From assembly GCA_012735495.1 (NCBI GenBank), contig JAAYHD010000014.1, forward strand, positions 1 through 62,137: a stretch of 62,137 nt of DNA. Direction: 5' to 3'. This document shows positions 8,694 to 17,418 of this stretch, one piece after another. Position numbers and translations under genes: made by a program. The first letter of the stretch is position 1. Every line of letters begins with the position of its first letter. This stretch comes from Clostridiales bacterium. Lineage in GTDB: Bacteria; Bacillota; Clostridia; Lachnospirales; Lachnospiraceae. Below the pieces are notes generated by a model that searched no databases, was not told the DNA's origin, and saw nothing but the letters and a program-made list of their open reading frames with translations.

Positions 8694-9971
8694 CTAAAAC
8701 TCCTTTGCTATGACTAAAGGAGCCGTATATTTGCCGTCACTGATTTCTTCACCGAATATGACAGCCGACCTCTTAAGCTTAATAGCGGGACGCACCGCGT
8801 CATTTCGCCTTCCTACAAAATACCCGTAGGTTACTTTTCCGGAGGACAGCACATAAGCGGCGTAATAATTGGTTATGCCGGGTGATCTGAGCCACCAGCA
8901 GGTGTTATTGTTGTCCTTGTTGCGGTATCCTTCCACAAGCGCATACTCCGTAATCCTGCATGTCCTTGTTTTGCTTTTGCGCTTGGATCCCTTTTGGAAT
9001 CCGTACGCGGTGTTGTTTACATCATCGCTGGTGAGCAGAAACACCTTGTCCACCGTTTTATTCCCTCCGCAGCTGCCATATCTTTTATTGTCCTTGGTCT
9101 TTATGACAGTATCACAAATGGCATCTATTTCGGGCTTTAGGAAAGCACTTTCAAGGAATGTGCTGTTTAACCATCTTCTTATCGTGGAGGTTTCCCATGT
9201 CACGCTTTCGTAAGTGTCATTGTAAAACCTGCAGACCAGGCCGTATTCGGAAAGCAGGAAAATGGTGTCGTCGTTGACCTCCAATACCCTCCACAGTATC
9301 GGCTCTTTTCCGTTCTTTATATTATTGTCCTGTTCATACCTGCCGAAAAACACCCGGCTGCCCTTCCATTCGTCATCATCGGTGTAACCGGAACCGTTAA
9401 CGGGATTGAATATGGGTATTTCGGCGGGCTTTGAAGCTTCAACAACCTTAAGCGGGATTTTAAACTCAGATATAGTATTGCCAATATTGGCAGTAATTAG
9501 AATATCAGCATTGCCTTCGGCTATGCCTGTAACATATCCGTAGATGCCTTCCTGCCTGACTGCCGCGACATTCAGATTGGTTGACTGGTATGAAATGCTC
9601 TTGTAAACACCGTTGGATACCATGGCTTTATACCTTGTTGTCTCGCCGACCGATATACTTCGGGTATCCGGCTCGACTGTCAGCTTGCCCGGGATTACCG
9701 AAACATTCATTACAATATCATATATATCGCTGTCGGATGCCGCCTTGATGAGAATTTGAGCTTTTCCCACATTATTGCCAATAACAAAGGAACCGCATAC
9801 AGAAGCAATATTTGTGTCCATTGACTCAACCGTCAGGATTTTAATATTATCACCCAGGTTTAATACGCTTGAATCAACCAGCAGCGTATTGCCCGCATAG
9901 ATCTCCACGTCCTGTGCTCCTACGGCCGGTGTTTTATCTGATTTGCCCTTCCCATTTATATTAGAAAACAT
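8694..9971 (-). CDS. BIG2-type Ig-like repeat protein with DUF6273-like C-terminal domain
   Basis: About 425 residues from an ATG with GGAGG five bases upstream; a longer frame from 10067 lacks one. Two bacterial Ig-like (BIG2-type) repeats span roughly the first 180 residues, with the typical SVGETTRY and GIAEGNADILI segments. The C-terminal part (ILWRVLEV, TIRRWLN, WWLRSPG, VRPAI) matches the DUF6273/formylglycine-enzyme-like fold common in Firmicutes surface proteins. No convincing signal peptide is present, even upstream of the chosen start, which is odd for a surface-type architecture. It lies 90 bases upstream of the surface-polymer genes on the same strand. Function is unknown; adhesion or carbohydrate binding is a guess. 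Confidence 0.78.
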   Translation of the reverse strand: MFSNINGKGKSDKTPAVGAQDVEIYAGNTLLVDSSVLNLGDNIKILTVESMDTNIASVCGSFVIGNNVGKAQILIKAASDSDIYDIVMNVSVIPGKLTVEPDTRSISVGETTRYKAMVSNGVYKSISYQSTNLNVAAVRQEGIYGYVTGIAEGNADILITANIGNTISEFKIPLKVVEASKPAEIPIFNPVNGSGYTDDDEWKGSRVFFGRYEQDNNIKNGKEPILWRVLEVNDDTIFLLSEYGLVCRFYNDTYESVTWETSTIRRWLNSTFLESAFLKPEIDAICDTVIKTKDNKRYGSCGGNKTVDKVFLLTSDDVNNTAYGFQKGSKRKSKTRTCRITEYALVEGYRNKDNNNTCWWLRSPGITNYYAAYVLSSGKVTYGYFVGRRNDAVRPAIKLKRSAVIFGEEISDGKYTAPLVIAKEF

Positions 9972-10080
9972 GCTTTCCTCCATATTATTCTTCGGTATCC
10001 AGATAGTCACATGTAACATAATTATATATCTTTTATGTTTTTTAAACAACCACAACATTCCAGTCAAAGGCGCATTAAAA

Positions 10081-10135
10081 GGCTATTGCAGGTTTTCGCT
10101 AAGACAATATGCCCATTTTATGTACTGCAACAGCC
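10081..10135 (-). terminator. hairpin downstream of rhaD
   Basis: Arms GGCTATTGCAG and CTGCAACAGCC pair over 11 bp with one G-U in the minus-strand RNA, around a 33-nt loop. On the minus strand the hairpin is followed by TTTTAAT. It lies 26 bases after the rhaD stop, so a weak intrinsic terminator is likely, though the loop is unusually large. Confidence 0.4.
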
Positions 10136-10161
10136 CTTTCATAAATCAGTCTTTTTGCCTT

Positions 10162-10983
10162 TTACTTTAATAAATCTTCATTTATCTTAACATAGTAGGC
10201 TACGGCTACATTCCTTATGTCCTGAGCGGTAATGGTCTGCCTTTTACCGTCACTCATTGAAAGGACCTTAACCAGGATCTCCGCCGCCTTTTCCACTGTC
10301 TCAATTAATCCGAAGGCCGAATCAAAATCTTCTTCGGAGCAGAAAATGCCATGATGAGCCCACAGAACCACGTTGTATTTCTCCATTAATTTAGCCGTTA
10401 CCTCGGCAATCTCGCATCCTCCGGGCACCATCCACGGAACCACGCCGATTCCTTCAGGGAACACTATCGGGCATTCGGTGATCATCTCCCATATCTCCCT
10501 GGAAAACGCCGCGTCCTCAAGCGGCAGGACAAATGTTAAGGCAATTATATTTGCCGGATGGGAATGATATATTATCCTGTGCCTGCCCTGCGTCAGCTCC
10601 TTCTTAACTGAGTGGTTCATAAGATGGGTGGGAAGCTCGCTGGTGGGTCTTCCGCCCTTGCTTAAGCCCCATACGACCCGGTATTTCTCGCCGGCTTCGT
10701 CTATCTCAATTACCGCAAGATTCTCCGACGGGTTCTTCTCTATATTTCGGAAGTATTTTCCGCTGCCTGTAACAAGAAAATATTCTCCCCCAATATTGGG
10801 CACAGCTCTCCCGATTTCCTGAAAAGGCCTGTCATATGAAAAACATCCCTTGATTCGCTCCGCTTCCTCAGGCTTTATGCGGTAGCTTAAGTTTCCGCCG
10901 TTTCTTTCATGCCACCCCTTTTTGTACCCTTCGGTAGCTATATCAATAAAACCCTGCATAAAATCTTCTTTTAGAATATCCAT
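10162..10983 (-). CDS. rhaD: rhamnulose-1-phosphate aldolase
   Basis: A 273-residue class II (zinc) aldolase that cleaves L-rhamnulose-1-phosphate to dihydroxyacetone phosphate and L-lactaldehyde. The metal and catalytic residues fit the E. coli enzyme within one position: Glu116 in RPTSELPTH, His140 and His142 in YHSHP, and His211 in WAHHG. The glycine-rich phosphate-binding segments NGGNLSYR and VTGSGKYF are present. Length is within one residue of E. coli RhaD. Start ATG follows GGAGG. No rhaA, rhaB or rhamnose transporter is in the window, so it stands alone here and rhamnose use must rely on genes elsewhere. Confidence 0.93.
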   Translation of the reverse strand: MDILKEDFMQGFIDIATEGYKKGWHERNGGNLSYRIKPEEAERIKGCFSYDRPFQEIGRAVPNIGGEYFLVTGSGKYFRNIEKNPSENLAVIEIDEAGEKYRVVWGLSKGGRPTSELPTHLMNHSVKKELTQGRHRIIYHSHPANIIALTFVLPLEDAAFSREIWEMITECPIVFPEGIGVVPWMVPGGCEIAEVTAKLMEKYNVVLWAHHGIFCSEEDFDSAFGLIETVEKAAEILVKVLSMSDGKRQTITAQDIRNVAVAYYVKINEDLLK

Positions 10984-11088
10984 TCTTCATCCTCCATGCA
11001 ATATAATTCCATTAAGGTATACCATTATTAAAACCCGCTGTCAATTCTGCTGCCGTAAATTTCAGGAGTTCTTTATTTATATCAAAAA

Positions 11089-11172
11089 ACGCGGATGTGG
11101 AGATTAAATTGGACTTTGTTTTGATTCAGGAGGGAAAACAATTAGTGTCCGTCTTTATATCCACATCCACGT
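11089..11172 (-). terminator. branched intrinsic terminator after the aldo/keto reductase
   Basis: A 13-bp outer stem (11089-11101 with 11160-11172, one G-U) encloses further nested complementarity: GGAC/GTCC (11111-11114 with 11147-11150) and TTGTTTT/AAAACAA (11116-11122 with 11135-11141). On the minus strand it ends in TTTTTT, 19 bases after the aldo/keto reductase stop. That fits an intrinsic terminator, but the 58-nt structured interior is far larger than usual. Confidence 0.6.
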
Positions 11173-11190
11173 CTTTAGATGATATATTTA

Positions 11191-12090
11191 TTATTTTGTT
11201 ATTGTTCCATCAACATCCCAAAGGTCTTCCCAGCCTTTAGCGCCTTCCCATAAGAAGACCTGACCTTTAATCAAACGATTGTTTTGATCCAATTTCTTTA
11301 TAATGGCCATTTCTTCGTCTGATAAAGGATCCTCCGTGACACATTTCAAATTACTTACATACTCATTTTCTTTAACTGAAAATGGTATCGGAATCTGGCC
11401 CCTCTGCACAGCCCATTTAATGCAGATAATTGCAGGATGCACATTATGAGCTTTGGCTATCTCAACAAGCTCCGGCATTTCTATATCGGTAATATCATTT
11501 TCTGTTTTATCACGATCAGGCCTTGTAGGCGAACCAATTGGACAAAAACCGATTGGCTGTATATCACGAGCAACACAGTACTCAAATAACTCAGGTTGCT
11601 GAAAGCTTGGATGCAATTCCATTTCAATTGCAACAGGCTTAATCCTGCATTGGGGCAACACTGCTTCCAATTTTGGTATGGTCATGTTAGACATGCCAAT
11701 AAATCTTGTCAAACCCATATCTACCAATCTTTCGCATTGTCTCCAGGTTTCCATGTACTCATCTACATTGAAGGGTTTTGAATCCGGATGCCGATAATCA
11801 CCACTTGCTCCCGGCTCATGATAATTTCTAAATGGCCAATGTACAAAGAAGATATCAACATAATCCAGTTGAAGGTCTTTTAAGCTTTTTGCACAGGATA
11901 TGAGGACATCACCTTTCCCATGCATATCATTCCATACTTTTGTCATAACAAACAGTTCTTCTCTTTTAACCTTTCCTTTGGCAAAAGCATCCTGAAACAC
12001 CTTTCCGATACGATCCTCATTGCCATAAACCGCCGCGCAGTCAAACAACCTATAACCTGCATCTATGGCTCCTGTAGGTATGAGCCCCAC
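11191..12090 (-). pseudogene. aldo/keto reductase, N-terminally damaged
   Basis: The 299 readable residues match a full aldo/keto reductase barrel from strand 2 onward: DCAAVYGNE (catalytic Asp and Tyr), VMTKVW (Lys), FFVHWP (His), and the C-terminal NADP-site region. The first strand with the usual GxGTW is missing. The only in-frame start is a GTG at 12090 with no ribosome site. Reading upstream in the same frame gives family-like fragments (VTL, then FP) with no ATG, GTG or TTG before a TAA at 12157-12159. This suggests a deletion or decay of about 30 codons at the 5' end. A functional shortened protein is possible but unlikely. The gene is isolated, followed by a terminator. Confidence 0.65.
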
Positions 12091-12192
12091 CGCTTTTAGA
12101 GAAGAACTTGAGAAAATGCATGGAAATGATATATCTTCACCAAGCGTAACTGAACCTTAACACCGGAATTCACCCGAATGGATAAATAATTC

Positions 12193-12228
12193 AAAAACCC
12201 TGTAAACATCTTGTTTACAGGGTTTTTT
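12193..12228 (-). terminator. intrinsic terminator of tRNA-Gln(CUG), readable both ways
   Basis: Perfect 11-bp arms CCCTGTAAACA and TGTTTACAGGG (12198-12222) with a 3-nt loop. A-run and T-run flanks make it competent on both strands. It lies directly after the tRNA 3' end on the minus strand. Confidence 0.9.
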
Positions 12229-12231
12229 CAG

Positions 12232-12303
12232 CTGGGCTACTAGGATTCGAACCTAGAAATGCTGGAGTCAGAGTCCAGTGCCTTACCGTTTGGCGATAGC
12301 CCA
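12232..12303 (-). tRNA. tRNA-Gln (anticodon CTG)
   Basis: Complete cloverleaf of 72 nt. The acceptor TGGGCTA pairs with TAGCCCA, the anticodon stem CTGGA/TCCAG encloses loop CTCTGAC with anticodon CTG, the T-loop is GTTCGAATC, and the discriminator is G. CCA is not encoded. It is transcribed alone, in contrast to the tRNA-Gln(TTG) in the later cluster. Confidence 0.95.
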
Positions 12304-12406
12304 GTATATTAACTTTTGCAGCCTTTATTGCGTGCCACGCAACATATTATAACTCATAGCCATATAGAATTCAAGCACAATTTTTTGAAAAAATGACACA
12401 TTATAT

Positions 12407-13585
12407 CTATTCTTCCGCTATATAACTGTTCTCCAGGGTAATAACGCAATTATACCTGGGATCCCGTTTTCTGACCTCGTCAATTATCTGCTTTAGGAGC
12501 CTTTGCTCATCATCGACCGTATATGCGTGCGGTATGACCAGGTCGAATATAAGATTGATCTGATGTTCTCCGTTCACAACCCTGAAATCATGGATTGAAG
12601 CCTTCCCGTCCAGGTTCCTGATTATTTCCGTTACCATGTTTTTCTTGTCAATAACCATGGCGTCATTCATCTCTATGGGATCCATATGGATGACCAGGAA
12701 TATATCCAACTGCTCCAGGACATCCCTCTCTATCCTGTCAATCGTCTCATGGGCCATCTCAAAGTCAATGTCATTGGGGACCTCGGCATGAATGGTGGCC
12801 ATTCGGTGGGAAGGCCCGTAGCTGTGTATGATCAGGTCGTGTGTTCCAACTATCCCCGGATAGCTTTCCACGAATGAGGAGAGCTTCTTGTACATTTCCC
12901 TGTCAACAGCCTGCCCAAGCAGCGGTTCCAGCGTATCCCTGATAATTCTTATCCCTGACAGCAGGACGAATACCGATACAACCACGCCCATGTATCCGTC
13001 GATCATCAATCCTAAAAGCCCTGCTATTACCGCCGATATTACCGTGACCGACGTAACCAGTATGTCCCCAAGGGAATCCGCGGCGGCGGCCAGCATAACC
13101 GTGGAGTTTATTCTTTTCCCCAGCTTTCTGTTGAAGGCCATCAGCCATACCTTTACCAGTATCGAAAGGATTAACAGACCAATTAAGACCGGGTTGAAAA
13201 TTACCTCTTCGGGATGTAATATCTTTTGAAATGAACTCTTAAACAAAGATAAAGAAACCTGAAGAATCAGGAAGGAAACAGCAAGGGCGGTTATATACTC
13301 AAGTCTTCCATGACCGAAGGGATGTTCCTTGTCCGCCGGTCTTCCGGCTAACTTTACCCCGATAAAACTGATTACCGAGGAAGCCGCATCGGACAGGTTA
13401 TTAAAGCCGTCCGCCATAACGGACACACTGTTGATAATGAGACCTATTGTCAGCTTCAGCGCAAACAGCAGGACATTGCATACAATTCCAACGATACCGG
13501 ACAGGCTCCCATACGAGGTGCGTACCGCCTGATTTTCAATATCATCCTTATTTTTGACAAACAATCTTACCAACAGCTCGGTCAT
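12407..13585 (-). CDS. CDF-family divalent metal cation exporter, probably Mn(II)-type
   Basis: A 392-residue cation diffusion facilitator with about six membrane helices (residues roughly 25-240) and a cytosolic C-terminal metal-regulatory domain (SYGPSHRMATIHAEVP onwards, to about 295), followed by an extra ferredoxin-like tail. The transport-site motifs are N62xxxD66 in helix 2 and D170xxxD174 in helix 5. In this family NxxxD plus DxxxD is associated with Mn(II) (MntE-like) transport, whereas Zn transporters carry His in these motifs. Export into the medium in exchange for protons is the usual mechanism. The gene appears monocistronic; start ATG follows AAAGGA. Confidence 0.88.
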   Translation of the reverse strand: MTELLVRLFVKNKDDIENQAVRTSYGSLSGIVGIVCNVLLFALKLTIGLIINSVSVMADGFNNLSDAASSVISFIGVKLAGRPADKEHPFGHGRLEYITALAVSFLILQVSLSLFKSSFQKILHPEEVIFNPVLIGLLILSILVKVWLMAFNRKLGKRINSTVMLAAAADSLGDILVTSVTVISAVIAGLLGLMIDGYMGVVVSVFVLLSGIRIIRDTLEPLLGQAVDREMYKKLSSFVESYPGIVGTHDLIIHSYGPSHRMATIHAEVPNDIDFEMAHETIDRIERDVLEQLDIFLVIHMDPIEMNDAMVIDKKNMVTEIIRNLDGKASIHDFRVVNGEHQINLIFDLVIPHAYTVDDEQRLLKQIIDEVRKRDPRYNCVITLENSYIAEE

Positions 13586-13654
13586 ATAATAATCCTTTCA
13601 AGACTTGAGGCCCTTCTGCTTTCTTATATTATATGCTGATTTTTCCATAATGCC

Positions 13655-14824
13655 TTACAGTGCCAGGCGGTATATCTGTTCAACATCCTTGGATTTTAGC
13701 GGTACAAAGCTGCCCAGTGTTCCGTTCTCTCCAAGACCCAGTTTTTCGACCATCAAAGGAATATCTTCTTCCCTTGCGCCAAGCTCCTTGAACGTAACAG
13801 GCATTCCGATGGACCTAAGGAACTCCTTGAACCTCTTAATACCTTCCTTTGCCGTTTCCTCGGGATTCGCGAAGTTCATTTCGCATCCCCATACTCTAAC
13901 CGCAATTTGGGCAAACCGGTTGATATCATGCTTCATGACATAAGTCATCCATGCAGGAAAAACAACCGCAAGGCCTGCGCCGTGAGCCACATCGTAAAGA
14001 GCGGATAGTTCATGTTCAATTGCATGGCTGGACCAATCCTGATCCCTTCCAACACCAAGCAGATTATTATGGGCAACCATGCCCGCCCACATGATATTTG
14101 CCCTTGCATCGTAATTATCGGGTTCCGCTATAGCCCTCGGAACTTCCTTAATCATGGTAAGCAGCACGGCCTCACACAGCCTGTCGGTAATCTCTACTTC
14201 CTTTGTATTCGTGAAGTACCTTTCAAATACATGGGCCATAATATCCGTCGCTCCGCACGCCGTCTGGTATGCCGGAAGGGTCTGTGTCAGCTCGGGATTA
14301 AGGATGGAAAATACCGGTCTTAAGACGTCGCTGCCCGCGCCCCTCTTCAGCATGCCCTCTTCCTTGGTTATAACCGTATCCCCGGAGCCTTCGCTTCCTG
14401 CTGCGGCTATGGTAAGTACGGTCCCTACAGGAAGCGCTTCTTCTATTGGCTTGCCCTCGAAGAAATCCCAGAAGTCGCCGTTATATTTTACTCCCGCTGC
14501 AATAGCCTTGGCGGAATCGATAGCGCTGCCTCCGCCCAATGCCAGTATGAAGTCCACCTTTTCCTGCCGGCACAGCTCAATTCCTTCATATACAAGCCCG
14601 CTTCTCGGATTCGGCATTACACCGCCGAGCTCAACATATTCCACACCTTCATTATTCAAGGATTTTTTTACCCTGTCAAGCAGGCTGGACCTTACAACAG
14701 ATCCCTTGCCGTAATGGATAAGCACCTTGCTTCCGCCAAATCTCTTAACGTATTTTCCCGCCTCGTTTTCCGTATTCTTTCCAAATACAAAAAAGGTCGG
14801 GCTGTAAAATGTAAAATTATTCAT
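13655..14824 (-). CDS. iron-containing alcohol dehydrogenase (butanol dehydrogenase-like)
   Basis: 389 residues of the group III Fe-ADH family. The N-terminal nucleotide-binding half has GGGSAIDSAKAIA. The metal-binding half has CGATDIMAHVFERY and the histidine cluster AIEHELSALYDVAHGAGLA. The family reduces aldehydes such as butyraldehyde with NAD(P)H during fermentation; this sequence is closest to the YugJ/BdhA type by its opening MNNFTFYSPTFFVFGK. The start at 14824 is set by GGAG seven bases upstream; the longer frame to 14875 adds an unrelated tail. It stands alone between a CDF transporter and a CPBP protease gene. Confidence 0.92.
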   Translation of the reverse strand: MNNFTFYSPTFFVFGKNTENEAGKYVKRFGGSKVLIHYGKGSVVRSSLLDRVKKSLNNEGVEYVELGGVMPNPRSGLVYEGIELCRQEKVDFILALGGGSAIDSAKAIAAGVKYNGDFWDFFEGKPIEEALPVGTVLTIAAAGSEGSGDTVITKEEGMLKRGAGSDVLRPVFSILNPELTQTLPAYQTACGATDIMAHVFERYFTNTKEVEITDRLCEAVLLTMIKEVPRAIAEPDNYDARANIMWAGMVAHNNLLGVGRDQDWSSHAIEHELSALYDVAHGAGLAVVFPAWMTYVMKHDINRFAQIAVRVWGCEMNFANPEETAKEGIKRFKEFLRSIGMPVTFKELGAREEDIPLMVEKLGLGENGTLGSFVPLKSKDVEQIYRLAL

Positions 14825-14861
14825 ACATTTTCTCCTTTCTATATGAAAAACATAACAATCA

Positions 14862-15827
14862 TTACATTCCTGCACCGACCAGGCTTAGCAGCATTATTCC
14901 GACACCTAGAACAATAAAGATTATTGATCCGGGATTAATGACATAGTCTTTTCTTCTCACCAGGGGCTTTATTGGCCTGTACAGCAGGATGTTTTTCGTA
15001 TTAAAGATAACCAACAGCGAACCGGCCGTCATGGAACCGAATATCCATATCAGTACGAAAACGGCACCAAGCACATTGTTATCGGATGCAAGAAGAGGGA
15101 CAAATCCCAGTCCCATAAAGTTAATCATCATATGTAACAGAATGGAATAAATAATCCTGTTGGTACGAATGGTTATATATGCAAACAGTATGCCCAGCAC
15201 AGCAGCATAGAAAAACTGGGATAAGTTAAAATGGAAAATACCGAAAGCAATTCCCGACAGCAATATGGCCGGCAGATCTCCGAATCTGCGCAGCTTGTCA
15301 AGCAGTATTTTCCTGAATATCAGTTCCTCGGCAATAGGCGCTATGATAACCCCATAAATCAATAACAGCGTCATATCACTGGCATAAACGAAATTTTCCA
15401 GCGGATTAGTAAAGTTAACACCCATCATAAATGCTAAAAACGCGCTGATAAATGAACCTATGTAATTGGCCGCATATGTGCAGCCGACGCATATAATAAA
15501 ATATCCCAGAAACTTGCCTACAGGGACATTCTTTTTCTCTCCTGTTTCGGAATCCGGTATCTTCTTCATTAACCCGTAAAACACCGGCAGACCGACGAAA
15601 ACTACGCCCACCAGGGTAAGCAAAACACCGTACCAATCCGCTTCCTGTGCCTTGGGATCCAGCTTGTTAAGTATAAACATAAGGATATACTGCGAAGCAA
15701 AGACTACCAATGACATCAGCGACAGGTATAAACCGCATCTGCTTAAAATCTTGACATCGGACATCGGCACGGTCTGATTTTCTACTGGATTATGGTTGTC
15801 ATCGAAAAAATTGTTGTTTTCCTCCAT
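14862..15827 (-). CDS. CPBP-family intramembrane metalloprotease
   Basis: A 321-residue polytopic membrane protein with about eight hydrophobic segments. It carries the CAAX/CPBP (Abi) signatures: EELIFRKIL with the catalytic Glu pair, and FGIFHFN plus a downstream His region for metal binding. The N-terminal 25 residues are cytosolic and Asn/Asp-rich. Family roles range from bacteriocin self-immunity to regulated proteolysis, and nothing nearby tells which applies. Start ATG follows GGAGG by six bases. The gene is 33 bases after dacF-like on the same strand and may be co-transcribed with it. Confidence 0.88.
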   Translation of the reverse strand: MEENNNFFDDNHNPVENQTVPMSDVKILSRCGLYLSLMSLVVFASQYILMFILNKLDPKAQEADWYGVLLTLVGVVFVGLPVFYGLMKKIPDSETGEKKNVPVGKFLGYFIICVGCTYAANYIGSFISAFLAFMMGVNFTNPLENFVYASDMTLLLIYGVIIAPIAEELIFRKILLDKLRRFGDLPAILLSGIAFGIFHFNLSQFFYAAVLGILFAYITIRTNRIIYSILLHMMINFMGLGFVPLLASDNNVLGAVFVLIWIFGSMTAGSLLVIFNTKNILLYRPIKPLVRRKDYVINPGSIIFIVLGVGIMLLSLVGAGM

Positions 15828-15860
15828 GAACTACCTCCAAAACAATTGATTTTTCACATG

Positions 15861-17270
15861 CTAATTATCCAGCCCATATTTGAGCAAAGCAGTGGAATCC
15901 TCCCATCTTCCGGCAGCATCGGTATTCATTACAACGCTTATCACCTGTTTACCGTCTTTTCTTGCAGCAGAAATCAGGCACCTGCCTGCCATGGTACTTG
16001 TTCCCGTTTTAAGGCCTATGCAATAGGGATAATATCTGCCGCTTTCCTTGATAACCAATGAATTCGTATTATTCCATGTCACATCGAACCCGTCAACGAA
16101 TACATTGCGGGCAGTTGCCTTGCTGCAGATCTCGACAATGGTTTCATTGTTTGCCGCCGCCATGCCGATTAATCCCATGTCATATGCCGTTGTATACTGT
16201 CCGATTGCATCATATCCGTCCGGTGTCTTGAATACCGAGTTTAAAGCACCAAGGCTTTTTGCCTTTTCATTCATTAATCGGATAAACTCGGGAATGGCTT
16301 CCTTTAAAGAGGCGTCGCTGTTCTGCAGGGACTTTCTGCCCACATAGGCCGCCAGTACATATGCCGCGTCATTACCCGACGGAACCAGCATTCCTTCAAG
16401 CGCATTCCTTACCGAAAGGATCTGGCCCTTCCTTAACCCTGCCAACGTGGAATCGGGGGCAGTCATTTTTATTTCTTCGCCTACGACCACCTCTTCTTCC
16501 TCCATGCACCAGTCAAGCACCACCAGCGCCGTCAAAAGCTTTGACGTGCTTGCAGGAAAAACCGGTACAAGGGGCTCCTTATAATAAAGCACCTTGCCCG
16601 TGTTTGCATCGAATAATATTGCCGATACCGCCCTTATATCCAGCGAAGGGTTGTCAATGTCCAGGTCGCTTTCAATCCTGCTGTCATATATTATCTCAGG
16701 GATATACTTCATGTAATCAACCTGGGTGCTGTCATAAATAAGATTTAAGTCGGGAAATTCAATTATCTCTTCACTTATGGTTTCCGTGTCGCCATTGTTG
16801 TCGTTATCGGCACCGGAAGCTTCCCCGCTGCCGGTTTGTCCCTCATCCGCTTCGTCAACAGCAGGAGTCTCTTCATTTCCCTGTGAATCGGGCTTCCGGG
16901 AATCTGAATCGCTGCCTTCAGCCACTTCACCGCCGGTTTGCTCTTCAGTATTTTCCGAAGAGCCGGTATCCTCGGGATTTGAAGGCTCACCGGCCGGATC
17001 CTGAGGATTTGCGGCCGGATTGTCAGGATAATGCCATTCATCATCCGTCGTCGAATCCGGGGATTGCTCCGGACGTTTATCATCCTCGTCGTCCACAGCC
17101 TGATCAACGGGCTTGCCGTCTTCATTTCCAGCTTCATTGCTTATATCCTGCCGATTTCGCCCATAGCCCCAATCTGCCGGCTGACCTATCATTAGCTTTG
17201 TGCCGAGAAACAATCCGGCTATAACAGCACATGAAAATAGAAAAAGTCCTAATACACGCCTTTTGCTCAT
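15861..17270 (-). CDS. D-alanyl-D-alanine carboxypeptidase (penicillin-binding protein 5/6 family)
   Basis: A 469-residue serine-type D,D-carboxypeptidase that trims the stem peptide of peptidoglycan outside the membrane. A signal anchor lies at residues 6-28. Residues about 30-170 form a long acidic Pro/Glu/Asp/Asn-rich linker. The catalytic domain has all three penicillin-binding motifs: S241-T-S-K244, S298-G-N300 and K421-T-G423. No C-terminal PBP5-like beta domain or amphipathic anchor is seen, so the protein is probably tethered by its N-terminus. The 140-residue linker is much longer than in DacA/DacF and would hold the enzyme away from the membrane. Confidence 0.92.
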   Translation of the reverse strand: MSKRRVLGLFLFSCAVIAGLFLGTKLMIGQPADWGYGRNRQDISNEAGNEDGKPVDQAVDDEDDKRPEQSPDSTTDDEWHYPDNPAANPQDPAGEPSNPEDTGSSENTEEQTGGEVAEGSDSDSRKPDSQGNEETPAVDEADEGQTGSGEASGADNDNNGDTETISEEIIEFPDLNLIYDSTQVDYMKYIPEIIYDSRIESDLDIDNPSLDIRAVSAILFDANTGKVLYYKEPLVPVFPASTSKLLTALVVLDWCMEEEEVVVGEEIKMTAPDSTLAGLRKGQILSVRNALEGMLVPSGNDAAYVLAAYVGRKSLQNSDASLKEAIPEFIRLMNEKAKSLGALNSVFKTPDGYDAIGQYTTAYDMGLIGMAAANNETIVEICSKATARNVFVDGFDVTWNNTNSLVIKESGRYYPYCIGLKTGTSTMAGRCLISAARKDGKQVISVVMNTDAAGRWEDSTALLKYGLDN

Positions 17271-17307
17271 TAATAAACTCCTTATGTGCCCAAGACTCCC
17301 ATTGTAT

Positions 17308-17341
17308 AAAAAGGGACGTTTATTGCGGATATGAACGTCCC
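17308..17341 (-). terminator. terminator of the LiaF/DUF4097 operon
   Basis: Arms GGGACGTT (17313-17320) and AACGTCCC (17334-17341) around a 13-nt loop. On the minus strand they are followed by TTTTTATAC. It lies 78 bases after the DUF4097 stop and before the carboxypeptidase gene. Confidence 0.8.
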
Positions 17342-17418
17342 CTATTAACTCTTATTGTAATATTTATACCCGTAGTTTGCAAGGTTTATCCGAAATTTCT
17401 GTCACTTAATATTATATA

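Noticed and set aside
11145-11240. Plus-strand GTG frame after GGAGGG in the hairpin region
   Set aside because: The GGAGGG lies in the loop of the branched terminator, and the frame is antisense to the end of the aldo/keto reductase gene.
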